Positions 42,463-55,442 of a stretch of DNA of 64,000 nucleotides are shown one piece after another (within the stretch, counting starts at the first letter, position 1; each line of letters begins with the position of its first letter). The notes under the pieces are model-generated. The model saw nothing but the letters and a program-made list of their open reading frames with translations. It was not told the DNA's origin and did not search any database. The translations under genes and the position numbers were made by a program. Origin of the DNA: Siderastrea radians (taxonomy: Eukaryota > Cnidaria > Anthozoa > Scleractinia > Rhizangiidae); the NCBI GenBank assembly GCA_964017195.1, contig OZ024894.1, forward strand, positions 3,428,847 through 3,492,846, in the 5' to 3' direction.

Positions 42463-45090
42463 GAATCGGCGTAAACTTCGCTGTGACGAATACATTGATG
42501 ATGAATAAAGAGCGAATGATGACCGTTAATCACTTTCACGGCTTCCAGCAGGCAGGGGCACCCTACGAGAAAACTTAAGCTAAATACTTGAAATATCATT
42601 TTCTGCTTTCTTAGATTGTCTCAGAGCTTTTTAAAGGCATATTTGCGTCAGCTAATACAGATTGATCTGTTTGGCGTTCTTAGCTGAAAGTTTAGGCCGC
42701 AGAAAATCTTAGGAAACAGAATCCTATCCGCCGAATTTCCGAAATGTTGATGGTTGTCTGAAAATGCTGGCTGACCTTATTTTGCACACTAAACAACATA
42801 TTTGCCCTCCAACAACAATGAGACTAATAAGTCCTCTTGCTGCGAAAGTCTGAAGAGATGTTTCTCCAAAGAAATCTCTCGCTTTCCTTGCAATTAAATC
42901 CAACTATCTCAGGCTATTTAAGGCCTTCCGAACAGATATTACCCGAAACGAACCCTTGGGTTTCTCTGTGCCAGGTCACCATCAATTACCAGTTTGGCGA
43001 GACGAAAGCAGAATCCGCGGCAAATAATGCTTAAGTAACTTTTGAATGCTCCTTGAACTGTTTGACTTTTGGCCAGCTGAAATAACTTTGATGAACTTTG
43101 TAATTTTTAAGAAATATTCGAGAAAACTTGTACTACCTACAAGATCCCAGATTTAATCTTTGATTGCATGCTTTGAATCACGTGTTGTAAGAAAGCCAAT
43201 CGTTTGCATGTGACTTAATACTGAAACAGATGACGTTACACATTTGTCAGCCTTGTAGAATAAACAAATAATACCACGGTTTCTGCGGGGAATTCCGGAT
43301 AAACGTCTCTCTTAATATTTCAAAACATTACGTGAGGTATTTTTTCCGAAATACCGCTTGAAACCATCGTATTGCCTGCACTAATTTGCTTGGCCTGCAA
43401 ACTTGATCATGCAATGCCATTATGAGAAACTGCATGCTGCTCACTATTGGGACTAATGGGTTGACAACTCTAGAGAGTGAAAGGTTTTACAAAAAGGCAT
43501 TTTCTTATGGATGATCAGTTAGGTGTCAGACCAAAGAAATATAATTATGAACAATGGACCTTTAATCACACTGCATCCATATTATCTGGGAATCACAGAT
43601 TAACCACGCGCAGCCTCGCTTTAAACAGTTACATAAAAAGGTCCGGCGTGGGAAACACATGCTTTCTTTTGGCCCTAGGAATTAACATTGCAACGCGTTA
43701 CAAAACTCGTTTAGCACTGGTTACACCTATAGGTCAAAGAAGAATGAAGATCTCATCTCAGCCTGAAAATTTGCACTCTTTTTTCCTCTCATCTGCTAAA
43801 GTTTTGACTAAGTATATGGGAATACTTCAAAATCTCAATCTCACTTGGCCTCTCATGGCTTCAATACAGCTCGCAGTTTTTCTGTCTTAACTCTTTCACT
43901 CTCAGAGTCATATATGGAGACATGTAATGTGGTTCTATAAATTTTGACGAAATCCTAAAATTCAAATTAACTTCTAAATAAAAGAGAAAATGCCACTATC
44001 TACAATGGATGACTGACATTTTATAAAAGCATAAAAACAAAATTAAATGCGGCCATGAAAATTGTTTAAAAGGAACAAACACTTTAATTTTTGTGAAGTT
44101 TTCCGTTGTGAAAGCAGGTTCAAGTTATAAAGAAGCTTGTGGCTTAAGTTATCTGGGGCGATTTCTCACCTCGAACACACATTTATGGAACTGGCCTCTT
44201 ACAAAGCTTCTAAGATTACGTCAGAACTTAACCAGTTAAAACAAAAGACAAGAAAGTCTGTTTTCTGTTGTAGGACAAAGACAAAAAAGTCTGTGGTCTG
44301 TTGTCATATCCTTCAGCGCTGATCTTTGATGCCTCTTTCCAGCTCTTTCTGTTTGGTTCGATCGAAGACCTTGAATTTGATTTCAACGAATGCTTTCCTG
44401 CAGGTCCACTGGCTCTATTCTTCACTGGGGTGCTAGTAAGTGGCTGGCAACCAACATCATCTTCGGTGTTAACGTTTGTAAGAGGGAGAAAAACAAGGTA
44501 CGTTGAACAGAGAACTAAATCCAAAATGGCGGACAACCACGAAAAGCGCAAATGGTCAAAACTCCGTAAATCAGGATCGAAACTTCATCGAATTGCGTCT
44601 TCTAACCTTCCATAATTAGATTTTTAGAAAAGCACAAAATATGGCACAGGCCTCCTTTCTCTCTGTTCCCTTCCTAGTGTTCCCCACGCGCTTTACTATT
44701 TCCCTCTTCCCAGCCTGCGCGCGTTTTTTTCCGAGCGTGCAGTCAAAGCGCGACTGTAGGAGACCTCTGCGGAGGAGAAGGATAACAAACGGTCGCTAGG
44801 CCGTTTAGGTGAAAGTGGGCCTTTAAGTTATATTAAACATAAGCTCAAGTTTCGACGATTGAAAGAATCATGAGGAGTTTAACCCACCGATTCTAAGAAG
44901 CCTTAGCTTACATTTTGCTTAGCATCAGTATCACTTTGCACAAAATCGAGATGCTGATAACTTGTTTAGCTGGTTTAATATGAGTTTAACCGGGGGATAG
45001 TTAATCGAGGAATACCTCGGTTAACGGGAACGCCTTTTTAAACCTGGATTGGTTATTCTAGGGATAGTAAAGGAATTTAATCGTGACAAT
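42463..45090. other. No supported gene
   Basis: Frames of 100-137 codons at 43477-43890 and 44301-44615 have no recognisable motif and no supporting splice context that I trust. A CTAGTAAGTGG near 44431-44441 could be a splice donor. Sequence from 44700 is GC-richer. Short palindromic phrases (GAGGAATACCTC) lie at about 45008. Confidence 0.4.
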
Positions 45091-45104
45091 GACAAAAAGA
45101 TACC

Positions 45105-45455
45105 AACAAAATTTGAAACAAATACTCTATCGGGATCTAAAGGTTCTGCAACACACATACTTTCGATTCCACCCTGGAATCTTAATTAAGTGACTTAACT
45201 TGAAGTTTTGTCACGTGACTTGGTGTTGACAGTCACGTGACAAAATGTCTGGATAAATCGCTGGAACTTCATACCCGCTATCCCGCGATTTAGGGTGGGG
45301 GCCTGGCACTCTATCTCAATGGCCTCTCCGATTCTTCTTTGACGTAAGGGATCTTTTCTCGCGACGATTGTGCTTGATAACATGTCCAGGGACCCCCTCC
45401 CCCCCATGTCCTTTTTAGATCCTGATAGAGTAACTATTTCAAATTTTGGTTGCTA
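45105..45455. repeat. Imperfect inverted repeat, MITE-like
   Basis: 45107-45140 (TACTCTATCGGGATCTAAAGG) and 45408-45450 (the inverted TACTCTATCAGGATCTAAAAA) face each other. The middle holds GTCACGTGAC twice (45212 and 45232). Both flanks include CAAAATTTGAAA phrases. No coding. Confidence 0.5.
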
Positions 45456-46234
45456 TCACAGGATCAGGAAAGAACATGCTCGTTAATGTCAAAGAACCGT
45501 GTTACAAAATTTGAAAAAGATATTAAGGAATCAGAGTTGTTTTCCAGACTACTGTAATGAGTCTAAAGTTTGGACAATGTCCGTCTACTTATTTCGGCTC
45601 ACTTAACTTACCTGTATCTTTGGCATCGAGCTAAGCACAGGAAACCACAGCATGTTGTGTATCCCGAATGATATGTTTCGGTAACATACATAAATGTCCG
45701 ATATGTCACTGTGCTACTGTCTTCGCAGACGTTTTCTCTGACAATTAAAAGAACAAGAAACAAATATGACAAACAATGGCAACGAAAAATATGAAAAGAA
45801 CCACATTTTGACCAACTTTAAGCTTCGTGGCCAAACTCATAAGTTGAGTTGTTCAGTATAGTTGAATTCGTTTTGAAGCCCTGTAGAATGGCCTAAAATC
45901 ATATAGTAGTTTGGAATTTTAATTTTCATTTATCGAAATTGCATAATTTCGTCAATTAGTCAATCCAAGTCCAGGATAGCTTTTAGGAAACCAACTCGAA
46001 ACTTCAAGCCAACTGAAGGGGTGAATAAATTAAACTGCTGTTTTATTACATACGAAACTGCGAAAAATCGTTTCTCTACATATTTGTGGATATCAGTATT
46101 AGAGAGATTAAGCATCACGTTTACGGCAGACGGCAAACGTCAACCTGCCGTTAAAGTAAAGGAGATATACTTTGTGTACACGCACGATCAGAAAAGCGGT
46201 CTAATATAAATGGATTGTTAAGTTATGAATTGCC

Positions 46235-46470
46235 GGTTTTGATTTCATAATACTCATATTAGCGTTATGCAAATTGGGTTGTTGAGCAAATGCAGATTAT
46301 GCGAAATAAATAGGTTCTAGATTTTAAGATTTCTCCATTTCAAGTCACAAATAAAGAAAAGCATACACAAATAGTAGTTTCAAATAAAAAATCTGGACCA
46401 TTCAGGCTCGCGCTGACAAAAATAAAAATTCGCGGATCAGTGTTGCCAAAATTTGCATAATGCTAATTTT
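46235..46470. repeat. Dispersed repeat, left copy
   Basis: 46270-46400 is matched inverted at 53390-53525 (GGTTGTTGAGCAAAT, ATTTTAAGATTTCTCCATTT). 46383-46470 is matched inverted at 47673-47757 (CAGGCTCGCGCTGACAAAAA). The region therefore forms a 1.37-kb inverted-ended unit nested in, or next to, a second dispersed family. Confidence 0.6.
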
Positions 46471-47672
46471 TGGTTTCGATTTTTTTGAAAGTGATCTGGT
46501 TTGGGGAGCTCAATTTCAAGGCGTCTTATTCACTAAACCACAAGAATGAGCTAAAACATTCCTTCAATCTATTCTTACATTGATTTGTGCTTATACCGTT
46601 ACTGCGTAAAACTAAACAGAAGGAGAAGAAGTTGTAAAAGTTTTACACAAGCTGTTGCGTGACCTGTGGCACGTGGATATTCTTGTCAACTTAATGGCGG
46701 ATATTTTACGGCGTGCATCTTCTATTGGGACAGAGCATCTTGTCTTGCCAGTTCTTCAGCGAATACCTTACGCATCACTGTGTTTAAGGCGCACTGTCAT
46801 GTGCAGCTGACATTCTACTGGGAGGAAAGTACCTGTAGGTATCCGACAGTATAGTCATACGTGATTCAATCTCTCCGTTTTCAAAGTGCTAGATTTGGGG
46901 TGCCTTTCTGAAACGACGCTGTTTTGGCCGAAAAGCAGAAGTGTATTGTAATTATTAATTTTCATTTTTTGTCAAAACAAGTGCTGTTTCTTTCAATTAT
47001 CACACTTCTTGCATTGATATAAATTAATATGTTCAGCGCAAACCACGGACGTCCTGGCAGCGTGATGTATGTATGAGTTGTCTCAGTACTGCGGGCTGTA
47101 CATTTAAGAGGCCTAAGAGAACTAAGAGATATCAATGCACAGAAAGTTTGCTTGGTTTCACTTTGCAAGAACGTTGAGAACTCTTCAAAAGTTTGCATTT
47201 AGGTGATAAAATTTTCATTGAAGAATACTTTCACGTTATGAAGGTTCAGTGCTGTTGCGTGACATTATTTTGAGTAATTAACTTTTGTTTTCCTTGCTAT
47301 TAAACACGGCCCAAGTAGACTCCTTTTTAGTTCTCAATTTATACCTGTTCGTCAATTTAAACGATTTGTAAAAGAAACCATGTAAATTTTCGAGGCGATT
47401 AATAATTTCTCGACGAAACTGCAAATAACAAAGTATAACAAATAGGGGGCCACTGGTGCTTCAGAGTTTAGACATGACGAAATATCATTTCTCACTGCAC
47501 TCTAGTTTCACCAACAGTTTTCCAAATTCATTCGTATTTTTTTAGAAAGATAAAGAGGGATACCAGCGAATGCAAGATCAAGTAGTTAGACTATCTGAAA
47601 GAAGTTACGGTAAGGGATTTGTCATATTTCAAGTCGTCGTCCATTAACACTCCATATTTCCTATTATGTAAA

Positions 47673-47757
47673 TTATGCAAATTTTGGCAACACTGGTCCG
47701 CGAATTTTTGTTTTTGTCAGCGCGAGCCTGAATTGCCCAGATTTTTTATTTCATATC
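47673..47757. repeat. Dispersed repeat, right inverted arm
   Basis: Inverted match to 46383-46470 with few differences. DNA between the arms has no recognised gene. Confidence 0.65.
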
Positions 47758-48514
47758 ATAATAGTATTAGGACCGAACTTTATCACAGTATTTATTTCAA
47801 TTTGGTTTTACACATACCAAGACCCATTTTTAGCCTCTGAAGTTACCCAATTTTTGCCTTTTTCCGAAGTGCGTAAAATGCCTTTATTTCAAAGAGCCAC
47901 CAAACCACATGAATAAAGCGAAACTCCAAGTAACTCCCATTGATGGAAAGTAGAAGATTATTGCTATCATCTAAAAGTAAAATTGTTTTATAGCGTTGCA
48001 ATTTGTTCAAAAGCAAGCGCATGCTATTTGTTTAATTTGAGCCTTATTTTTGCATAATTAATTAAGCAAAACCGTTTTTTTCCAAATTTCTCGAAAACAA
48101 TAGCGTTCCAGAAAGTTAAAATAATATTTTTGAAGATAACTCCCCAAAAGTGTTCTTCTGGCAAGTTATCAGGATTTTCGATTTTTTGAGCCTGTCCACC
48201 GATTCTCGATATTTACAGTCAGAGCCTCTTAAGAGCTAGTTGGTTAATGAGAAAAGTGGTGATCTTATGTGAATTTGGTCAAGAAATCAAAATGTGCGAT
48301 GCAGAATGATGGAGAATTAGGCTTTTTTGTTTTCGTTGTTGAAGCTTGTTTATATCAAATTATTATTCAACAATTTGTCACTTTGCCCATATATGATTCC
48401 AGCGATACACGTAACTGACCACATTTGGAAGTGCAATGCAGATCTTCTTTCACGGCTTGTTCAGGCGGCCATTTTGAAAGGTGAGGGAGTTTTAGCAGTG
48501 TTTTTCGGAAATCC
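47758..48514. other. No recognisable feature
   Basis: AT-rich flank ending at the TTAA target of the next element. Confidence 0.4.
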
Positions 48515-48761
48515 TTAAAGTGCCACTGGGACGAAAATTCATAGGTTTATTTCGGCCAAATTCTGTTGCAGAATATCGCGTTTTGTTCATATTTCCCCAG
48601 AAAACTGAACGGCAAACCTTCCATTCCAATATTTTTAGCTCCAAAGTCGCGTAAAATGTGTCCGCCATTACTGAAAACGTGTTCCTGGGTGATTGCGCAA
48701 TTTAATAGCTTGTGACGTCAGAGGCTCACCTAAGTCGCGTTTCCTTGTGTTTTGACTGAAG

Positions 48762-48884
48762 ATGTCTACCGTCGACTGCGAAACCTCCGAAGAGTATTTC
48801 TACGATTCGGAACAGTCTTTAGCTTCCGAAGCCTCTGAGGATTCGTTTCCTTCGGCAAATGAAGAATTTTTCTTACCGTACCAT
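48762..48884 (+). CDS. Candidate first exon of the TTAA transposon gene
   Basis: The frame MSTVDCETSEEYFYDSEQSL runs through ASEASEDSFPSANEEFFLPY to His at 48884, followed by a GTAAGA donor. It is Ser/Glu/Asp-rich and ends in a PY motif, like the acidic N-terminus at 22246-22452, and occupies the same position relative to the element's left end. A downstream exon could not be assigned. Function unknown; it could be the N-terminus of a transposase or of a captured protein. Confidence 0.4.
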
Positions 48885-50140
48885 GTAAGAACTGATGTGA
48901 GGTTTCAATTACTAATATTGTCAACAAACTGTTTAAAGTTTGTTTTCTCGCCATATTATTTGAGTTATCTGGCGGGAGTTCAAAACATAAGCGAAATATG
49001 CTTAGACAATGATTGCAGTTCAGGCAAGAGTGGATAACTCTTTTTTAACGGATAAGCCGCTGTCCGGTGGATAAAATTTATCGCTTCATCTCGGTTGTTC
49101 AAAGCTTGGATAGCCCTATCCAGCCAGCTGTTCAGCCGCTATCCAGCGATCGTAAAGTTGTCCACTCCAAGATAGGTTGTGTAACTTTTATCCACAGTAA
49201 ACCTGTAGCAAAATAGACATGGCTATTCGAAGAATTGATCTTTTAAGCTGTGGAAATTTAGACAAAACACCTATGAAAACTTTAGACTTTGATGCTCGCG
49301 AATTCTCAACCATGGGTCGATCGATGTTACTGTTGGTGTGGGAGAAAATAAAAGAAGCGGTACTTTGTCTGCCGCTATTTATGTTCATTATATGTTATAA
49401 AAAAAGCATTGAGATTTTTGGTCATTCTTGGCATAGTCTGGGAAATTTTCTTGAAAAACCGTAATTGTTGTAGTCAGCTGGCAGGCAGCTTATCGTGTCT
49501 ACAGTGGTCACTCAACACATTGAAACACAAGTGCTTGGCGCTGCTAAGTATTTTTTTAAACAGTTCTTATAGAATTATTTTTCTGAGCCGAAAGAAGTGA
49601 AAAAAATCAAAACCTTTTTTTTCAAGAACTGGAGGCCTTGTGTGACCGGAATCTTAATGTTAATAGTCAAAATTAAAAACCACCAGTAAAATTTTCCGCT
49701 GTTCAACAACAACATGCGGACCGCCGAGGAAACGAAGCTTTCGCTTGCCTTATTCGCTGCGTAAAAATAATAACTTGATATTTAATCATTTTTCTTAGTA
49801 GTTCATTTACTAAGATTGCTATGACAGGTAAAAAGAAATAACATTGTTAAACCCTTAGGCAAATAGTGGCGTGTGATATTTTTTCCCAACTTCAATTTCC
49901 ACGCACAGACGATCCAATCTATTAAAGCCTTTATCTCGAACAACAACAACGACATTTTATTTGCATTCCCAATTACAAATGCCATTGCACATAGAAAGGA
50001 GAAAGAAAAAAAGTTGCAAAATCGATTAATTTACAATTCCTGTGTCTATTGATCCATTTCTTTATGCAAAAGCTTCGTAAATGAAGTAACCTAACTTTTT
50101 ACAAGTGAAAGCGTCAATGCTATTTAAGAGAAATACAATT

Positions 50141-50410
50141 TCAAGAATCGAAATCGGAATATTTACTAATAATATCGTCCATTAAAGATTTTCTAATTGC
50201 ATCATATCTATTGCAAGATAAGAGGAAGTGTACTTCGTTTTCAACTTTATTTGAGCTGCAGCATTGACAAATTCTCAGATGCTCAGGAAGTTTAGGGGTG
50301 GAATGTCTTCCATTTTCAATTCTCAGGTTGTAATTACCTAACCCAAGTTTTGCTACTGCCCGAACAATAATGTCAATCGACTGTTCACCGACAGGGAATA
50401 AAGAGAGAAA
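50141..50410 (-). pseudogene. LINE ORF2 C-terminal zinc-knuckle fragment
   Basis: Minus strand: NYNLRIENGRHSTPKLPEHL, RICQCCSSNKVENEVHFLLS, CNRYDAIRKSLMDDI. The C-x-x-C-x8-H-x4-C arrangement after a basic L-R-I-E-x-G-R stretch is the zinc knuckle commonly found at the extreme C-terminus of non-LTR retrotransposon ORF2. RT is absent. It is nested in the TTAA transposon. Confidence 0.7.
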
Positions 50411-51769
50411 AGTTTCTCCACATTCAGGATGGTATGTTATAAAATAAATGTCCATGCTTCTAAGCAATTACTGCTCTGAAATTAACACACGCGGAAATAA
50501 AAAAAGGAAAAGATAAGCAGTACAAACTATATCAGCTTAATCACGGCGGTCAGGATTGCATTCACCGAGGATCTTCGCGCTAGCAGACGGCAGAACTGAA
50601 AGGGTTTTCCACGACGATAATAAATTTCAAAATACGTTAAAAGAAAATCAGTTTTCCGCAATGGTGGATGCTTTGAAGAAGAAACGAACTATCACTTCAA
50701 CTGCGTTATAAGATTAGGTAAGTTACCTTTCGTCTTGTTCGCGCAGATAATGTTTTTTTCCCGTTCTTTTTTCCATATAGTTGGAATGGGCAATGGAATG
50801 ATCGATCTCTGGGATCTTGCGACATGAACCGAGCCCTCTGGAAAAACTCGTCCGTGAAGTGATCAAAATGCCTCTCGGGATGAAATTCGCATTATGTGTG
50901 AGTACGAACATTGTCCTTTTTTTCCATTGTGGGTCCGCTCGCAGGGCTTCAATGGAGCAAAATACCAGCTCGGTGGTTGGATTTATTGTTGTAGCATTGT
51001 ACAACACAAGTACTACCTGTCATTATTGCTGCAGCAAGGAAGATTTCAAAGTCGTGCAACAAACACTTGGCAAGAAATCTTTCCTCGAGGACAATTTACT
51101 TTCCCGTGGCAAGTAACCATGTGAAGGCACTAGGTTTGAGGTGAGCCTCTGACGTCACTTCCGCTCATTCGCAAGCCAGCTTCCGGAACAAGGGCCAGTA
51201 ATGGCAGCCGCAAAATCTCGACAAAAACCGTCCGAAAAAAGCAACTTCTAGTCGTCGTAATAAGTTGAAATTTGGCATGGTGACTAAGAACCACAAACTA
51301 TGTTCGAAAATGTAAAAATATGGAATACCAGAATTCTGGTCCCAGTGGCACTTTAAAGAAATTTTCCAAGATTTAATGCCCTTAAAAAGTCAACAAGTAT
51401 TTGCTTCAGCTTACAAAGATATCCAGAGATTGATTTGGAATTTCTAAAGTGAGAACTCAACAAGAAAATGCTATTGCGAGCGAAGCAGAAACTTCAAACT
51501 CACATGCCCATGGAAAGTTGTAAAGTTAAACTGATATTAATTCACAGGAAGAGGACTTGTTCTCAGTAAGGTAGCAATCTTTTTTTCTTTTTTAACTTTT
51601 AACTTGTAATTTCCAAACATGAGCTCGTAAATGAGTCTACTTGAAGTGAGCAATAGTGAGCTTCGAGTTTGTGTTTGTTGTTTGTTGCTAGCTTTAGGCG
51701 TTTTTAACGTAGAACCATAATTTTTCTTGTTCTGAAAATGGTAGTCGATGACAATTTGTTGAATAATAA

Positions 51770-51882
51770 AACAATTATCCTACTCAATCTTGCGGAATAT
51801 CCCCTGATTTAGCCAACTCAGCCGACGGCCTCGTCGGCTAAGTATCAGATGATATCCCGCGCGATTTCGCAGGATAATTGTT
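51770..51882. repeat. Hairpin MITE, AACAATTATCC ends
   Basis: The left AACAATTATCCTACTCAATC is matched by the inverted AACAATTATCCTGCGAAATC. Inner pairing includes GGAATATC/GATATCC and AGCCGACG/CGTCGGCT around a GGCCTC loop. Confidence 0.7.
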
Positions 51883-53389
51883 AAGTATGCAATGATGTTC
51901 AGTTCTTTTGATTAAAAGCAAAAAAAGAACCAGAACACTGTTTTTAAAAAGAAAGGCTATCTAACTACCAATGAAAAAGAAACCCACCAAGACGTGGCTT
52001 TAGCCGTTTCAAATCATACGTCGATGAATGAGAGATCCAACAAGCTACAGGTCTTGATAATCTGGTTCAACGTTTAGCAGAAAATCCAATTTGCCTAATT
52101 TTCGTCACATTTTATCTCAAAGTATTCAAATATGGGCACTGTATATGAAAAGCAGTCAGTTTGCTCAAGCGTTTGTATAAACAAAATAAAGTGCTTGACA
52201 AAAGCCCTGGGACAAAAGCACCAAAAATTCTAAGGCGCTGTGGTAAAAGAAGATCAAAAGATCCTGAAACGTAGGCATAAAAAAGTCAAAACCAGACTAC
52301 AAAAAAGTAGAGATTCAATTTTATACACCAGACCAGAATAATGCACTTGTCATGGGCTTCCCCGAGACGGGGGGGGGGGGCATATATGGGGGAATTAGGG
52401 ACTTTCCAACAAATTCAAACCACTGCAGTGGGAGAAATGTGGTGGCTTAGATTTATGACGCCCCAGCTCTCGGGGAAAATGTGGGGACTTTGCGTCTAGC
52501 AATACGAGAGGAGATTGGGAGCAAGTTGTGTTTTCGCTCGATTGAAGAAACCGGATTGCGGGGAAGAACGAGAAGGTGTGTGTTAAAATCCATCGGTTAG
52601 TGATGATTATTATTCGTGTGGTGTGTGAGTGTGCATGAAATAGACCATCCCATCTGTTAAATATTTCTATGAACAGAATAAATGAACAACTTGTGGAGAT
52701 TTCAGGAGAAAAAAAGGATATAGGTATAGGTCTAATCTTTAGTGAAGTAAACTGCGTTGTGTTTGGAGGCATGCAGCAAATGAGCCATTATCAAAGTATG
52801 TTCTTTATTAGCATTTGCCTATACATATACAGTTGTAATATGAGAGAGGTTTAGAAAAAACTTGTGGACTATTCGGGACAAAAAAAAAACAATTTTTCAT
52901 CGGAATGTTTACTTGTCTTGAGCGTTTGGGTAGCCGTTCAAAAGCTAAAATTAAGTGCTTCTTCAAGTCTTGTTGGGTGTTTAGCTTTCCCCTTAAATTC
53001 TGGGGACTTTAGTGGAAAAAAATCCCCCACCGGTGGGGAAATACAAGAACTTTGAAATGGACAATTAGCAAAGTCCCTTATCAGCCCTGGGTCCCCCCCG
53101 CCCCCCTCATGGATTCAAGCCGATGACAACTTGTCCTTTCATTGCAAACAGAGTCAGCATACAAAGGACACATGAATATTATTACAGCTAAATTTCTACT
53201 TAGAGCGCATGTAGTCTTAATATTTCTTTAATATTCAATTAAACAACAGTGGAATACAACAATTCAGAAACGTTTTTGGCGATGGTTACCCGATTGGACC
53301 AACTTTAGCAACCAACCAATTTGCATACAAAAGGCGGTCACGCAATTCTCCGGAGGGATTCAAAGATCAGGACTTAGTTTTATCAATTT
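51883..53389. other. No recognisable gene
   Basis: A homopolymer G run at 52371-52380. Frames are short and without motifs. Confidence 0.4.
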
Positions 53390-53525
53390 GAACAGTTTCA
53401 AACTGCTTTTTGTTTATGCATTTCTTATTTATGACTTGAAATGGAGAAATCTTAAAATCTAGGACCTATTTATGTCACACAATCTAAATTTGCTCAACAA
53501 CCTAATTTGCACAATGCTTGTGTCA
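53390..53525. repeat. Dispersed repeat, inverted copy of 46270-46400
   Basis: About 135 bases aligned with scattered substitutions. It is likely one end of an old element. Confidence 0.6.
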
Positions 53526-53879
53526 TATTCGCAAAATCACCAAAAGTTCGACGACACTGCGGTAAAGGGAGATTAAAAGCGCAAGGTTTTTTTATATTTC
53601 TATGCTCCCTGTCATCTCAATAACAGATTTAAATAGGAATTTAGAACGAATAGGGCTGGACTTGTAAAATAAAGGCTGGGGAAGACAGGGTACTTTTGTG
53701 TGTTTTTTGAAAGCGCTCAGGAGTGTGTTAATATATCAATTATCACGAACTTCTAGTTACCCCGTCGTCAGGACGGGGTCTAGTAATACCCTTCTTTTTT
53801 TTTTAATTTTCTGTTTTTTTGGGTGGTCACTTGTCGCAGACTTCCCTCGGCCAAACAAATGTGCGTGGGTGTCTGTAAG

Positions 53880-54033
53880 ACCCGGAACACACCCGGAACA
53901 CCCTGGAACACCCCGGAACACCCCCGGAACACCCCGGAAAACCCCCGGAACACCACCGGAACAGCCCGGAACAGCCCGGAACAACCCCGGAACACCCCTG
54001 GAACATCCCATAATACCCCCGAACATCCCATAG
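53880..54033. repeat. 11-bp minisatellite (CCCCGGAACAC)n
   Basis: About 12 degenerate units. All three frames stay open because the unit lacks stops, producing spurious Pro-Gly-Thr proteins. Preceded by GTGCGTGGGTGTCTGTAAGA. Confidence 0.92.
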
Positions 54034-55172
54034 GATTTATTTTTTTCCCGTAAAGGCTGTTCGTTTTCAATTTATGTAGCTAGTACTACCGCATTTTCTC
54101 AATAAGTGCCCCACTTGCTGTTACTGTACGAACTGGGCAAAGAAACACCGCCGCTCCTTCTAAAGACCAATCAGGAAAATGTTTGAATAGTTTTGAGAAG
54201 TAAGTTGTGACTCAAGGTTTATCGCAACGTACAAAGTTGGCTTATTGAGGGAGTACACGAACTTTGCAAAGTTCAAGGAAATCTGATATGTACTCTCATC
54301 GTTGCTATTTTCCTTTTTTCGTTTACTGAATTTTTCTCTTAAAGTCTAACTAGATCTTGTGAAAGTAAATAAAATACTTGTTCCTAAATACTTGTAAACT
54401 CGTTCGATCCTTTTGCTCCCGGGTTACGTTGTGACATCCTACATTACAGACATTGTAAGCCCTCGGATACCTCTACAAAATTATAGTACTCATTTATCTT
54501 CCGAGCTACGCTCTTTTGTTAACCAAAAACATATGCAGGCCTAACTGCAAAAACGTTGTCATTCAAATATGACAAGAGAAAGCTGCAAGATGGGAATTTA
54601 TTAGACATGGAAAAACGTTCTCGGATTTTAACATTCCTGAAGCACTCATACATTACGGTATGATACTTCAAATTAATATGAACTGAGGTTTTTTTAAATG
54701 AGGTGTATATATTCACTGTATATTAGCGTAACGAACCAGCGGCCAAACATTTCCATGCACCTGTGGAAATAAAACGATGACGATCGTGTGACCTCGGAAT
54801 AATGACCTTATAGCATTGCGTGACACTGTATCATTTGGCTTTGTTATGTCCTTGAGGTCACACCTGTTTTTTGAACATGATAATGCAAACCTCGCACGAG
54901 AAAAATCAATGCAGAATTAACAGTTCAACTGTCACATTTTCATATCACTGAAAATCGTAAGTTATTGATATGAAGGTCACGTGCATGATATATTTTTCCC
55001 ATTAATTAATGGTTTTTTCGCTGTTCTTAAAAGCTTCGAAAATATTCCAAGCATTCTTGAAATGCTCGGAAATCTCAGGGTGATCCGCAAAAGTCTTATG
55101 AAGAATTGGGAATCTTCAGAGGTCTTCGGCTTAGTCAATTCGTGAGCAGTCTGACCGCTGACCACTATTTTT
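54034..55172. other. Spacer between inverted minisatellites
   Basis: No gene is recognised in 1.1 kb. Confidence 0.4.
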
Positions 55173-55371
55173 GGTGTTCTGGGGGTGTTCCTTGCTGTTT
55201 CGAGGGTGTTCTGGGGTATTATGGGATGTTCCAGGGGTGTTCCAGGGTTGTTCCGGGCTGTTCCGGGCTGTTCCGGGGGTGTTCCGGGGATGTTCCGGGG
55301 TGTTCCAGGGGTGTTCCGGGGGTGTTCCGGGGTGTTCCGGGGTGTTCCGGGGTGTTCCGGGGTGTTCCGGG
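55173..55371. repeat. Inverted copy of the 11-bp minisatellite (GTGTTCCGGGG)n
   Basis: Same unit on the opposite strand, more homogeneous at 55315-55371. It is followed by TTTTACAGACACCCAATGTG, the inverse of the flank at 53853-53880, so flank and array are inverted together. Confidence 0.92.
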
Positions 55372-55442
55372 TTTTACAGACACCCAATGTGCGTGGCAAA
55401 ATTTCGGTCAACATAAGCAATGTCTTCAGTCGTTTAGGATCG

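Larger units (their letters stand above)
48519..51352. mobile_element. TTAA-flanked DNA transposon, 2.8 kb, same family as 21949-25659
   Basis: TTAA (48515-48518) is followed by AGTGCCACTGGGACGAAAAT; the right end is the inverted AGTGCCACTGGGACCAGAAT followed by TTAA (51353-51356). The 14 terminal bases match perfectly between ends, and match the 21949-25659 element at AGTGCYACTG. Internal order also agrees: a GTCCGCCATTACTGAAAA-like stretch, a TGACGTCA-type site (about 48714 and 51151) and a short acidic first exon. A LINE fragment is nested at 50141-50410. No transposase was recognised. Confidence 0.75.

Noticed and set aside
43477..43890. 137-codon open frame
   Set aside because: No recognisable motif, repeat partner or promoter; length alone is not convincing in this composition.
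44301..44615. 104-codon open frame with overlapping antisense frame
   Set aside because: Neither strand shows a known domain; a possible splice donor inside is not enough.
53698..54070. Pro-Gly-Thr / Val-Phe-Arg-Gly repeat proteins in several frames, also at 54977-55462
   Set aside because: The 11-bp unit lacks stops in all frames, so long frames arise automatically; no start context or conservation.
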